From the NCBI GenBank assembly GCA_902778665.1, contig CACYYN010000010.1:1-64000 (forward strand): a stretch of DNA of 64,000 nucleotides. Reading direction: 5' to 3'. Below are positions 52,297-60,207 of the stretch, one piece after another; position 1 is the first letter of the stretch, and every line of letters begins with the position of its first letter. Source of the stretch: Oscillospiraceae bacterium. GTDB taxonomy: Bacteria > Bacillota > Clostridia > Oscillospirales > Oscillospiraceae. The translations under genes and the position numbers were made by a program. The notes under the pieces were generated by a model. The model had not been told where the DNA came from. It was given only the letters and a program-made list of their open reading frames with translations, and made no database searches.

Positions 52297-54372
52297 TTAT
52301 TTTACAGAATTGAGGGCCGCGATAGCCTCATCATAGGTCAGGGCACTGCTGGAAACAGAGCCTGGAACGGTGAAAACATTCCCCCTCATATGGCCGCTGA
52401 GCAAAACCTGGCTGATGTTGTCAGTCAGCTGCTGCAGCGCAGAATAGAACTCGACCAGGCTGATTTCTCCGGAGGCGTTTTTGCAGAGGAATGAGTCTCC
52501 GTCAGACGTAACAGCCGAGAGCTGCAGGTTTTTCGAGAGCTTTCCGCCCTGAGGCGTGAGCTTGTAGAAATAGAAGTTACCTACGCCGCCGGTCAGATCA
52601 GATTCATAAAGATAGAGAGAACTGTCTCCGTTGATCTGGAAGACACAGTATTCCGGGAAAGCCTGAGAGATTGGGTCAAAATCTGATGAAGAGTATACTT
52701 CCTGCAGAGAGCCATTGGCAAAGGTGACGATCTTCAGCTGAGCGGAATCTCCGAGAGTGCCGGTGGTTCCGGGTGCAGAGATATACAGCATATCGAACTG
52801 CCCGTCACCTGTAAAATCGGTGAAGGCAACCGGACGGGATGGAGCAGGGCTTTCGCCCATAAAGGCATATCCGTTCTGCCAGTTGTATTGAAGAATAGCG
52901 TCCCGGTGACCGGAAAGCTCATCTTTAAAGGAGGATACCCAGCCGATGGCAGCAGGAGCAGGGGTTGCCGTCGGGGTGACAGTGACGACTGCAGGCGGCA
53001 CCGTCGGAACGGTCGGTGCTATGGTGATCTGAGGGGCCGGCGTGACAACAGGAGGCGTAATGACCGGAACCTGAGGTGTTATTGTAACCTGCGGCACAGG
53101 CGTATTTGTGGAAATACCGGTGTTGATTCCATCTGTGAACGTGTAATAGGCGGTGATGTTGGATCCGCTGATGAGAGAGGATACTGCCTGTTCATAGGTT
53201 ACCGAGATGTTGGAAATACCTGCCGGGATGGCAAACACACCGTCTGTTCTCATATGCCCGCTGAAGACGACTTTATCCATCCCCTGACGGATCTGATTGA
53301 GCACAGTGTTAAACTCCGCCTCTGTGCAGCTGCCGTAAGCGGTGGTATATTGTACCTGACCGGAAGCAGACTGGGACATACCCATCAGGTAGCTGCCGTC
53401 AAAGGTTCCGTTGGAGTGAGAGCTGAGCTTGAAGAACTTTGCATTGTTGTACGGATCGGGATCATTGAGATAGGCATAGAGGGAATTGTCGCCCTTCAGT
53501 GTGAAGAAGCAGTAGCTGTGGGTGCCGGTCTTGGCGTCAAGCTGGTCGAAGTTGTAGATCTCGCGGATGCATCCGTTGCTATAGGTGCCGATTTTAATTG
53601 CCGCACGCGGTGAACCGCTGCTGACAGAGTAGAGATACAGAATCTCAGGCGATCCGTCACCGGTTACATCGCAGAAAGCTACCTGGCGGGTAGTACCGTC
53701 AGAGGAATCAAGACCGTTATTTTGCCAGTTATAGGCCTGAATCTGGGTTCCTGCATTCAGCAGAGCCTGAAGATATACGTCCGTAATCGGCACGGCTGTC
53801 GGTGCGGGAGTAGGCGTCGGCGTAGGATAGTAATATGGTGTATATGCGGGGTAAGAATAGGGAGTGGGCGTAGCATACACAGAAGGATAGCCGCTATTAT
53901 AGGGCGTGGGAGTTGAATAAGTGTACCCCGGATTATAGGTAGGAAACGGAGTCGGTGTCGGGGTAGGTGCAGGGGTAGGCGTCGGTGTGGGGGTGGGTGT
54001 AGCCGTCGGCCTTGGGGTGGGTGTAGGAGTGGGCGAGGCGGCAGGCATCTGTACGGGCGTGGGAGATGGTTCTGCCAGAAGATCCCGTCTCTTCCGGGCA
54101 TCGGAGAGCAGCCTGTTGACACCGAAAAACCCTACGGCGATGATGGCAATCACCAGAAGGCTTGCAGCGACAATCTGCCACTTCCAGAAGCTGCCGTGGT
54201 TGTTATTGTTATTCTGATCATGCACAGGATGACCGAATCCCTGAAGCTCTTTTGGTTCATTTTTTATTGCTGCTTTTTTCCGATATACCGTTCCGCAGCC
54301 GGGGCAGACAATGGTACCGTCGGCATTTTCTTGCCTGGTGTCGATTTCGATTCCACAGTTCTGGCACCGCAT
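52297..54372 (-). CDS. Zinc-ribbon, membrane-anchored protein with Pro/Thr stalk and duplicated extracellular domain
   Basis: The 691-residue protein starts with a cytosolic zinc ribbon (CQNCGIEI and IVCPGCGTVY). One membrane helix at about 65-87 follows, then a Pro/Thr-rich stalk (about 105-205, TPTPTP units and Tyr/Pro stretches). The outside part has two copies of a beta-rich domain of about 180 residues. Each begins with AYNWQNN/QYNWQNG and carries a loop, DVTGDGSPEILYLY or DFTGDGQFDMLYIS, that resembles the secreted protein at 38826. A second Pro/Thr linker (about 425-475) separates them. The architecture suggests a surface sensor or wall-spanning protein. Function unknown. It converges on dnaJ. 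Confidence 0.78.
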   Translation of the reverse strand: MRCQNCGIEIDTRQENADGTIVCPGCGTVYRKKAAIKNEPKELQGFGHPVHDQNNNNNHGSFWKWQIVAASLLVIAIIAVGFFGVNRLLSDARKRRDLLAEPSPTPVQMPAASPTPTPTPRPTATPTPTPTPTPAPTPTPTPFPTYNPGYTYSTPTPYNSGYPSVYATPTPYSYPAYTPYYYPTPTPTPAPTAVPITDVYLQALLNAGTQIQAYNWQNNGLDSSDGTTRQVAFCDVTGDGSPEILYLYSVSSGSPRAAIKIGTYSNGCIREIYNFDQLDAKTGTHSYCFFTLKGDNSLYAYLNDPDPYNNAKFFKLSSHSNGTFDGSYLMGMSQSASGQVQYTTAYGSCTEAEFNTVLNQIRQGMDKVVFSGHMRTDGVFAIPAGISNISVTYEQAVSSLISGSNITAYYTFTDGINTGISTNTPVPQVTITPQVPVITPPVVTPAPQITIAPTVPTVPPAVVTVTPTATPAPAAIGWVSSFKDELSGHRDAILQYNWQNGYAFMGESPAPSRPVAFTDFTGDGQFDMLYISAPGTTGTLGDSAQLKIVTFANGSLQEVYSSSDFDPISQAFPEYCVFQINGDSSLYLYESDLTGGVGNFYFYKLTPQGGKLSKNLQLSAVTSDGDSFLCKNASGEISLVEFYSALQQLTDNISQVLLSGHMRGNVFTVPGSVSSSALTYDEAIAALNSVK

Positions 54373-54467
54373 TCATAATCCCTTCTTTCCAGCAAATTGA
54401 TGAGAGATAATATAATTATACCATTCTTCGGCACAAAGTACAACGGATAAGATGAAAACGTGAAAGT

Positions 54468-54977
54468 TTATCCGCCGGGAAAAGTGCTGGAGAACAGTTT
54501 TATGGCGATTGCCTGCTCTGCCTGAGCACGCAGAGCAGCTTTGCAGAGAGAGACGGAGAGGTTATCGCCGTCGTTCAGATACGCTGAGGCAGAGGCTTTT
54601 GCGGTCTCTTCAAAAAGATCACAGAACCGGTTATAGAAGTATTCCGGTGAGTTTTCCCTGCTTTCCGATAACAGCATCTGCCGAATGGCGTCGAGCGGCA
54701 GACTGGACTTCAGAATACAGACAATGATCAGATTGGCAAGATGATCTCTGCGGTATTTCTTCTTCACCGGAGCAGGAACAACACCTGCCTTGACGTAGTT
54801 ATTTACCATGGAGGCTGTAAGCCCCTTTCTGTCAAAGCCCGGATAGCTGCCGAGGTAACGGCTGACAAGCGAGAGCACCTGATCCATATACAATTCCAGA
54901 TCCGGCAGATCCTGCCAGCGAGGAAGCCTCAGCCCGGAAACGAGAGCACAGATTTCGGAAATAGAAGGTTCTGACAT
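54468..54977 (-). CDS. DUF1836-family protein
   Basis: The 169-residue cytosolic protein matches the DUF1836 plan: LPRWQDLPDLELYMDQV at the N-terminus, a helix-turn-helix-like GLTASMVNNYVKAGVVPAPV and KKYRRDHLANLIIVCILK. The middle looks like a MerR-type winged helix, so DNA binding is possible, but no role has been assigned. The start is ATG 54977, with the longer frame to 55073 crossing the promoter of the divergent gene. Confidence 0.82.
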   Translation of the reverse strand: MSEPSISEICALVSGLRLPRWQDLPDLELYMDQVLSLVSRYLGSYPGFDRKGLTASMVNNYVKAGVVPAPVKKKYRRDHLANLIIVCILKSSLPLDAIRQMLLSESRENSPEYFYNRFCDLFEETAKASASAYLNDGDNLSVSLCKAALRAQAEQAIAIKLFSSTFPGG

Positions 54978-55051
54978 ATTAAGATCACCACCCTTTTTAT
55001 AAAAGCATATCATATTGCCGGAAAAAGAGCAATATTTATTCGCAAAATCTG

Positions 55052-55080
55052 TTGACAAAAAGACTGAAAACATTTAATAT
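55052..55080 (+). promoter_or_regulatory. SGNH hydrolase promoter
   Basis: TTGACA (55052-55057), 17 bp, TAATAT (55075-55080). Confidence 0.75.
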
Positions 55081-55125
55081 AGTTTTAGAAACCAGATTAA
55101 ATAAATCCGAGAAACAGGTGATGAA

Positions 55126-55800
55126 ATGAAGGCAACGGTATTCGGTGACTCAATTTTAAAAGGGGTTTTACTGGAAAACGGGCGGTATACCGTCAACCAC
55201 GAATGGGAAGAGCGGCTTGGCCGGGAATTCGGATGTGAGGTGCGAAACCGTTCCCGCTTCGGTTGCACGATCGGGAAGGCAATGCCTGCCATCACCAGAG
55301 ACTGTGCAGAGAAATCGGATGCGGGAGAATATGTACTGCTGGAATTCGGCGGGAATGACTGTGACTATGCCTGGGCGGAGATCTCGAAAGAGCCGGACGG
55401 AATTTATGAATGCAAAACTCCGCCGGAAGTATTCACAGCCCTGTACACAGAGGCTGTAGGAAGAATAAAAATGAGCGGCAGGATGCCGGTTCTGCTATCC
55501 CTGCCGCCCATTCATTCTGAGCGCTATCTCCGTTTCATTTGCAGAAACGGATTGTCAGAAGAAAATATTCTGCACTGGCTGGGTGATGTAGATGCCATCT
55601 ATCGATGGCAGGCACAGTATTCTGCCATCATTCAAAACATTGCCGAGAAAACCCGAACGGCATGGATTGATCTGAGAAATGCCTTCCCTTCCCGGCAGCA
55701 GGACCTTGCAAAGTTCCTCTGTGAAGACGGAATTCATCCTTCCCGAAGCGGGCAGGAGCTGATCTACGAAACGTTTTGTAATGTGCTGTCTCGGGCATAA
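55126..55800 (+). CDS. SGNH/GDSL-family hydrolase
   Basis: The 224-residue enzyme has GDS (7-9, catalytic Ser9), the block III Asn in EFGGNDCDY near 77 and block V DGIHPSRSG near 203 with the Asp-His pair. It lacks a signal peptide, so it is cytosolic. Such esterases or acetylhydrolases act on sugars, lipids or acetyl esters. The true substrate is unknown. It is a single-gene unit. Confidence 0.9.
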   Translation: MKATVFGDSILKGVLLENGRYTVNHEWEERLGREFGCEVRNRSRFGCTIGKAMPAITRDCAEKSDAGEYVLLEFGGNDCDYAWAEISKEPDGIYECKTPPEVFTALYTEAVGRIKMSGRMPVLLSLPPIHSERYLRFICRNGLSEENILHWLGDVDAIYRWQAQYSAIIQNIAEKTRTAWIDLRNAFPSRQQDLAKFLCEDGIHPSRSGQELIYETFCNVLSRA

Positions 55801-55813
55801 AGCCACAAGAACA

Positions 55814-55852
55814 ATCCCGTCGGAACAGACCATGAAACTGTTCCGGCGGGAT
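55814..55852. terminator. Hairpin between SGNH hydrolase and metK
   Basis: ATCCCGTCGGAACAG pairs with CTGTTCCGGCGGGAT (15 bp, one G-T wobble). It lacks a T-tract on either strand, so its strength is uncertain. It lies between convergent genes. Confidence 0.6.
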
Positions 55853-55896
55853 CGTTCCACCATGGAGGAAAAAAGGGAGAAAAGAGAAAGGCAGGA

Positions 55897-57048
55897 TCAA
55901 TGAAGCCGCTTCGCGAGATCCGTTTGCTCCCAGAGCATATCGGCAGCATTGCTCCCAAAATGCCCGTAGCAGGAGACGGAGGAAAACACGGGGCTTTTCA
56001 GCCTGAAAAGATCGATGATGGCGGCGGGTCTCAAATCTGTATGCGAGGAAAGCAGAGAGAGCAGAACCTGTTTTTCAACCTTTTCGGTTCCGAAGGTTTC
56101 AATGAAAATGGAAGTGGGCTCCGCAAGGCCGATGGCATAGCTGAGCTGAATTTCGCAGGCTTCTGCAAGATCAGCTGCTACGATGTTTTTCGCCAGATAC
56201 CGGGCGAGATAGGCACCGCTGCGATCGACCTTTGATGCGTCCTTCCCGGAGAAAGCACCACCGCCGTGCCTTGCATAGCCTCCGTAGGTATCAACAATGA
56301 TTTTTCTGCCGGTCAGGCCGGAGTCTGCTGCTGGACCGCCTTCCACAAAACGGCCGGTTGGGTTGATATAGAATTCGGTTTTATTATCAATCAGTTCTTC
56401 CGGCAGAGCCGGCAGAATGACACGGGTAATAATATCATCCCGTAATTCTTCAATGCTGATGTCATCCCGGTGCTGAGCAGAGAGGACAACCGTTGCAATC
56501 CTAACAGGGATGTTGTCCTCATATTCAACGGTGACCTGGGTTTTGCCGTCCGGCAGAAGATAGGGAAGAATTCTGGATGTGCGAACTTCTTCCAGCGCCT
56601 TCGCAAGGGTATGGGCCAGCTCAATGGGAAGCGGCATCAGATTTTCCGTCTGGCGACAGGCAAAGCCAAACATCATGCCCTGATCTCCGGCTCCGCTGTC
56701 CAGACGTTCTTTTTCACTCTGACGTACCACACCTCTTGCAATATCCGGGGACTGCCGGTGCAGGTCAACCTGAATTCTGCAGTTCTCCGCATCAAAACCA
56801 TGACCGGGCAGCGTATAGCCGATTTCAGCGATGACTTCCCTCGCCGTGTTTTCGTAATCTACAGCTGCATCCGAGGAGATTTCACCGAAGATATGCACGC
56901 TGTCGGTCGCACAGGTGACTTCACAGGCCACATGGGAATCCGGGTCACCCTGGAGATGAGCATCCAGAATGCGATCGGCGATCTGGTCACAAACTTTGTC
57001 GGGATGACCTCTCGTAACGGATTCTGAAGTAAAAAAGCTCTTTGCCAT
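55897..57048 (-). CDS. metK: S-adenosylmethionine synthetase
   Basis: The 383-residue enzyme makes SAM from methionine and ATP. Landmarks are FFTSESVTRGHPDKVCDQIAD at the start, GAGDQGMMFG (the conserved GAGDQG), GGGAFSGKDASKVDRS and SYAIGLAEP. It starts 18 bp after the stop of the upstream radical SAM gene with GGAGG in the gap and has no separate promoter visible, so the two share a transcript. That pairing is notable because radical SAM enzymes consume SAM. Confidence 0.96.
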   Translation of the reverse strand: MAKSFFTSESVTRGHPDKVCDQIADRILDAHLQGDPDSHVACEVTCATDSVHIFGEISSDAAVDYENTAREVIAEIGYTLPGHGFDAENCRIQVDLHRQSPDIARGVVRQSEKERLDSGAGDQGMMFGFACRQTENLMPLPIELAHTLAKALEEVRTSRILPYLLPDGKTQVTVEYEDNIPVRIATVVLSAQHRDDISIEELRDDIITRVILPALPEELIDNKTEFYINPTGRFVEGGPAADSGLTGRKIIVDTYGGYARHGGGAFSGKDASKVDRSGAYLARYLAKNIVAADLAEACEIQLSYAIGLAEPTSIFIETFGTEKVEKQVLLSLLSSHTDLRPAAIIDLFRLKSPVFSSVSCYGHFGSNAADMLWEQTDLAKRLH

Positions 57049-57066
57049 GTTGTAAAAACCTCCTTT

Positions 57067-58464
57067 TTAATCAGCAGCAGGATGACGCTCCCGCCCGGAT
57101 AGTAGTACGGCGTTTTCCTCTTCCTTCTGCTGCTTCCGGGCTTCCCATATTTCTTCCGCTTTCGGCGCCCAGCAGGCAGCGTAACCGTCGCATTTGGAGC
57201 AGAGATGGTCGGCAGACTCGGGAGACTGCAAATCTGTAGAAACAGCACCGGTTTTTTCCACCATATCACGCAGCTTTGTCGGATTCTCCAGCATGGGGCA
57301 CGGCTGCATCATGTTGTCGTTGAAGGGCTGCCCGTCGTGATAGGCCTGGAAGAGCGGAGACCGCATGGTTTCCAGCAGCGTTTTTTCACGGATATTGGAG
57401 TCGGAATAGTGGATAAACACACAGGGGTCCACATCTCCGTTAGCGTTGATATGCATATAGCGCCGTCCGCCTGCAATACAACCGCCGACAAATTCCGCAT
57501 CGTTCTGAAAATCCATGCAGAAGAGCGGCTTTCTGGTGCGGTAATCCCGAATCCGCTTATAAACCTGTTCGCGCTGTTCCGGTGTGGGCAGAAGCTCAGG
57601 GCTTGCATCATTGCCTACCGGCATGTAGTGGAAGTACCAGATGAAATAGGCGCCTTTCTCAATCAGCATGTCATAGTATTCTTCCGAAGTAATGGAATCC
57701 CAGTTCATACTGGTATAGCAGGACGAAATGCCGTAGAAAAGCTTCCTGCTGTGCAGAATCTCCATTGCATGGAGAACCTTTTCGTACACGCCTTCGCCTC
57801 TCCTGCTGTCCGTCGCCTCCCCAAAGCCCTCCAGAGAGATAGCAGGGACAAAGTTTTTCACGCGCAACATATCATCGGCAAAGTTCTCATCGATAAGCGT
57901 GCCGTTGGTAAAGCAGAGGAAGATGCAGTCATCATGCGCTTCACAGAGACGGATGATATCTTTTTTCCTTACAAGCGGTTCTCCTCCGGTATAGATATAC
58001 AGGTACACTCCCATCTCTTTGCCCTGGCAGATAATGTCATCGATCTCCTCATAGGTAAGATTCAGCCTGTTTCCGTATTCTGCCGCCCAGCAGCCTGTAC
58101 AGTGCAGATTGCATGCCGAAGTGGGATCAAGCAGAATTGCCCAGGGAATGTTGCAGTTGTACTTTTCACGCAGAGCCTCCTGCTTTTTCCAGCCGTCAAT
58201 ATTGGCATTGATGAAAAAGTTTACGGCTACGGCGGTCATGACATCCGGATCTACATCCTGCAGCATATGACGAACAAAGGGATAATAAGCATTATTCGGA
58301 TTCTCAATTGCTTCACGAACCGCTGCACGCTGCTCAGGGAAGTTTTCTCCTGAAAACTTATCCGCCCAGTCCATCAGCTTCAGAAGATTGACCTCCGGGT
58401 CCTTGTAGAGATATGAGAAAGCCTTTTCCAGACCGAATTTTTTTATGGTGGAAGAAACTGCCAT
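57067..58464 (-). CDS. Radical SAM/SPASM-like protein, first copy of a pair
   Basis: The 465-residue protein has an N-terminal helical region of about 110 residues (contains NNAYYPFVRHMLQDVDPDVM). The radical SAM core follows with CNLHCTGC (C118, C122, C125), YTGGEPLVRKKD and FTNGTLIDE, then a SPASM-like tail with GGCIAGGRRYMHIN, GDVDPCVFIHYSD, PCPMLENP and CSKCDGYAACW. It is about co-linear with the gene at 60208, and more distantly with 14884. The start is ATG 58464 after GGGGG; the longer frame to 58605 runs over the operator region. It is divergent from a TetR gene. A role in lipid tail modification is inferred from its neighbours. Confidence 0.88.
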   Translation of the reverse strand: MAVSSTIKKFGLEKAFSYLYKDPEVNLLKLMDWADKFSGENFPEQRAAVREAIENPNNAYYPFVRHMLQDVDPDVMTAVAVNFFINANIDGWKKQEALREKYNCNIPWAILLDPTSACNLHCTGCWAAEYGNRLNLTYEEIDDIICQGKEMGVYLYIYTGGEPLVRKKDIIRLCEAHDDCIFLCFTNGTLIDENFADDMLRVKNFVPAISLEGFGEATDSRRGEGVYEKVLHAMEILHSRKLFYGISSCYTSMNWDSITSEEYYDMLIEKGAYFIWYFHYMPVGNDASPELLPTPEQREQVYKRIRDYRTRKPLFCMDFQNDAEFVGGCIAGGRRYMHINANGDVDPCVFIHYSDSNIREKTLLETMRSPLFQAYHDGQPFNDNMMQPCPMLENPTKLRDMVEKTGAVSTDLQSPESADHLCSKCDGYAACWAPKAEEIWEARKQQKEEENAVLLSGRERHPAAD

Positions 58465-58734
58465 TTGAAAAACCCCCTGTTTTATGATAAGTTTATCATA
58501 TCCGGAAAAAAGAATTTTGCCATATGCAGAACCGCCGGTTTTCCCAAAAGTTGGGAGAGAACCGGATTTTGCCCTGTTTTTGTGCACACGGCGGTGTTTC
58601 TTCAATTTTCAGGCAGAAGCGGAGTTAACAGTTTCTTAACAGAAACCGTGCATTTTCTCCGAAATGCCCATGGATTAAAGAACTTCTGCAGATTAGAATA
58701 AAAGCAGATTGTCGGAATAAAACGGAGGTTTGTC
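58465..58734. promoter_or_regulatory. Divergent control region of the radical SAM/TetR locus
   Basis: This 270-bp region carries an 18-bp inverted repeat TATGATAA-GT-TTATCATA (58483-58500), a likely TetR operator that overlaps a minus-strand -10-like TATGAT. It also holds a motif ATTTTGCCATATGC (58514-58527) repeated before the second radical SAM gene, a nested hairpin CCGGTT-TCCCAA/TTGGGA-AACCGG (58535-58565) and a TTAACAG direct repeat (58625-58631 and 58636-58642). Confidence 0.65.
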
Positions 58735-59328
58735 ATGGCAAATATGAATATAACCAAACGTGCAATTCAGACGGCCTTTTTAGGACTGCTCAAGGAGAGG
58801 ACGCTTGGGAAAATAACGGTAAAAGACATTTCAGACCGATGCGGAATCAACCGCAACACATTTTATTATCATTATCAGGATATTCCTGCCCTTCTGGAGG
58901 AAATCTGTGCCAACAGTGTCACAGAGATTATCAATGAGCATCCGTCGCTGAGTTCTGTGGAAGACTGTCTGGAAGCGATTATGGAAAAGGTCCTGAAGGA
59001 CAAACGCTTGGTGATGCATGTTTACAGTTCCGATAATCGCGGGATTTACGAGGCATCACTCTGGAGGATCTGTGAATATACAATCAGAAGCTATGCAGAA
59101 GCTGCTTTTCCCGATACAGGCATCTCCGATGAGGATAAAGCACTGTTTATCCGGTTTTATAAGTGTGAGCTGTTTGGCCTCACGATTGACTGGATTACAA
59201 ACGGAATGAAAGATGATTATGCCCGGGGCGTGCTTCGGTATGCGAAACTGCGGAAGGGAATGGCGGAAGAACTGATTGAAAGAATGAAAAATACAGCACA
59301 GGCAGGAGAGAAGCAGGAAAAAATATGA
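58735..59328 (+). CDS. TetR/AcrR-family regulator
   Basis: The 197-residue protein has a TetR-type HTH (LGKITVKDISDRCGINRNTF followed by YYHYQDIPALLEEI; residues about 20-60) and an all-helical ligand domain with the DhaS/TetR_C_8-like plan. CGGAGG precedes ATG 58735. Its stop overlaps the thioesterase start in ATGA, so the regulator and thioesterase are co-translated. It probably represses both divergent transcripts through the palindrome at 58483-58500 and responds to a fatty acyl ligand (inference). Confidence 0.9.
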   Translation: MANMNITKRAIQTAFLGLLKERTLGKITVKDISDRCGINRNTFYYHYQDIPALLEEICANSVTEIINEHPSLSSVEDCLEAIMEKVLKDKRLVMHVYSSDNRGIYEASLWRICEYTIRSYAEAAFPDTGISDEDKALFIRFYKCELFGLTIDWITNGMKDDYARGVLRYAKLRKGMAEELIERMKNTAQAGEKQEKI

Positions 59329-60038
59329 AGCTGCAAAAAGTACAGAAATTACCGGCCAGCCTCTGTGATGCGGAGGTAAGGCTTTCCGTTGTCGGTGCTT
59401 TCCAGATCGTGGAGGATATGGTGACCGAGCTGATGGGAGCAATGAAGATCGACGGTGTAACCTGCATGCGGGAATACGGAGCCATGTGGGTGTTTGTCCG
59501 CAACAGGATTGAATTCCTGCAACCAATCGCCTGGATGGAAGAATATACCGCTGAGAGTTATATCAGCTCCTTTTCCAACGTCAAGCTTCTGATTGACACT
59601 GTTCTGAAGAAACAGAACGGAACAATTGCACTGGCCTCCAGGCTGGAGCTCTGTGCAGTAGATCTGGAGACGCAGAAAATCAGAAAAAGCTCAACAGTCG
59701 GGCTTGGTGAAACCACACCGGCGGAGAAAAGCGAGATTGACATCGTCTTCTCGCGAGAAAAATACCATCCGGCTGAGCTTCTGGAGGAAATCTGTTCCCG
59801 TTCTTCTGATATAGATTACTGTCACCATACCAATAATATCTCTTATATCCGGTACCTGCTGAACCAGATTTCTGTTAAAGATCTTATGGAGCATCCGATA
59901 AAGACAATTGAGGTGCAGTATGTGAACCAGACCCACGAAGGAGATAAACTTGCAGTTTATCGCTGCGAGGGGGAAGGCCTGTTTACCATACAGCACGATG
60001 GCAGGCCCGCCGTCAACTGCATCATAACAAGAGAATAA
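59325..60038 (+). CDS. Acyl-ACP thioesterase family protein (FatA/B type)
   Basis: The 237-residue double hotdog protein releases fatty acid from acyl carrier protein. The N-terminal hotdog has MWVFVRNRIEFLQ; the second begins near 155 with the catalytic Asn-His block DIDYCHHTNNISYIRYLLNQ (Asp163, then His and Asn as in plant FatA/B) and the later IEVQYVNQTHEGDKL strand. It sits between the TetR gene (4-bp overlap) and the second radical SAM gene. A terminator follows. Its presence ties the locus to fatty acids. Confidence 0.88.
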   Translation: MKLQKVQKLPASLCDAEVRLSVVGAFQIVEDMVTELMGAMKIDGVTCMREYGAMWVFVRNRIEFLQPIAWMEEYTAESYISSFSNVKLLIDTVLKKQNGTIALASRLELCAVDLETQKIRKSSTVGLGETTPAEKSEIDIVFSREKYHPAELLEEICSRSSDIDYCHHTNNISYIRYLLNQISVKDLMEHPIKTIEVQYVNQTHEGDKLAVYRCEGEGLFTIQHDGRPAVNCIITRE

Positions 60039-60042
60039 TCCG

Positions 60043-60083
60043 TATGCCCGCAGCTCCGTCAGACAGAAAGAGTTGCGGGCATA
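60043..60083 (+). terminator. Terminator after the thioesterase gene
   Basis: TATGCCCGCA and TGCGGGCATA form a 10-bp stem with a 21-nt loop, followed by TTTTGCC. The conserved ATTTTGCCATATGC motif begins at the last base of the stem. Confidence 0.7.
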
Positions 60084-60096
60084 TTTTGCCATATGC
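60083..60096 (+). promoter_or_regulatory. Conserved 14-mer upstream of the second radical SAM gene
   Basis: ATTTTGCCATATGC is identical to 58514-58527. A TATAAT at 60152-60157 is a possible -10, about 50 bp before the start of the gene. Confidence 0.5.
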
Positions 60097-60207
60097 TCAA
60101 AAACGGCACAGTTTGAGCCAATTATCTGTTCTTCAATAATTTCACTCCGATTATAATAACAGCAGGGTATCTTGCCTGTATATTTTAAGTGACCGGAGGG
60201 AAAAAGA

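Noticed and set aside
57049..57066. SAM riboswitch before metK
   Set aside because: The gap to the upstream gene is only 18 bp, which leaves no room for an aptamer. None was recognised in the 58465-58734 leader either.
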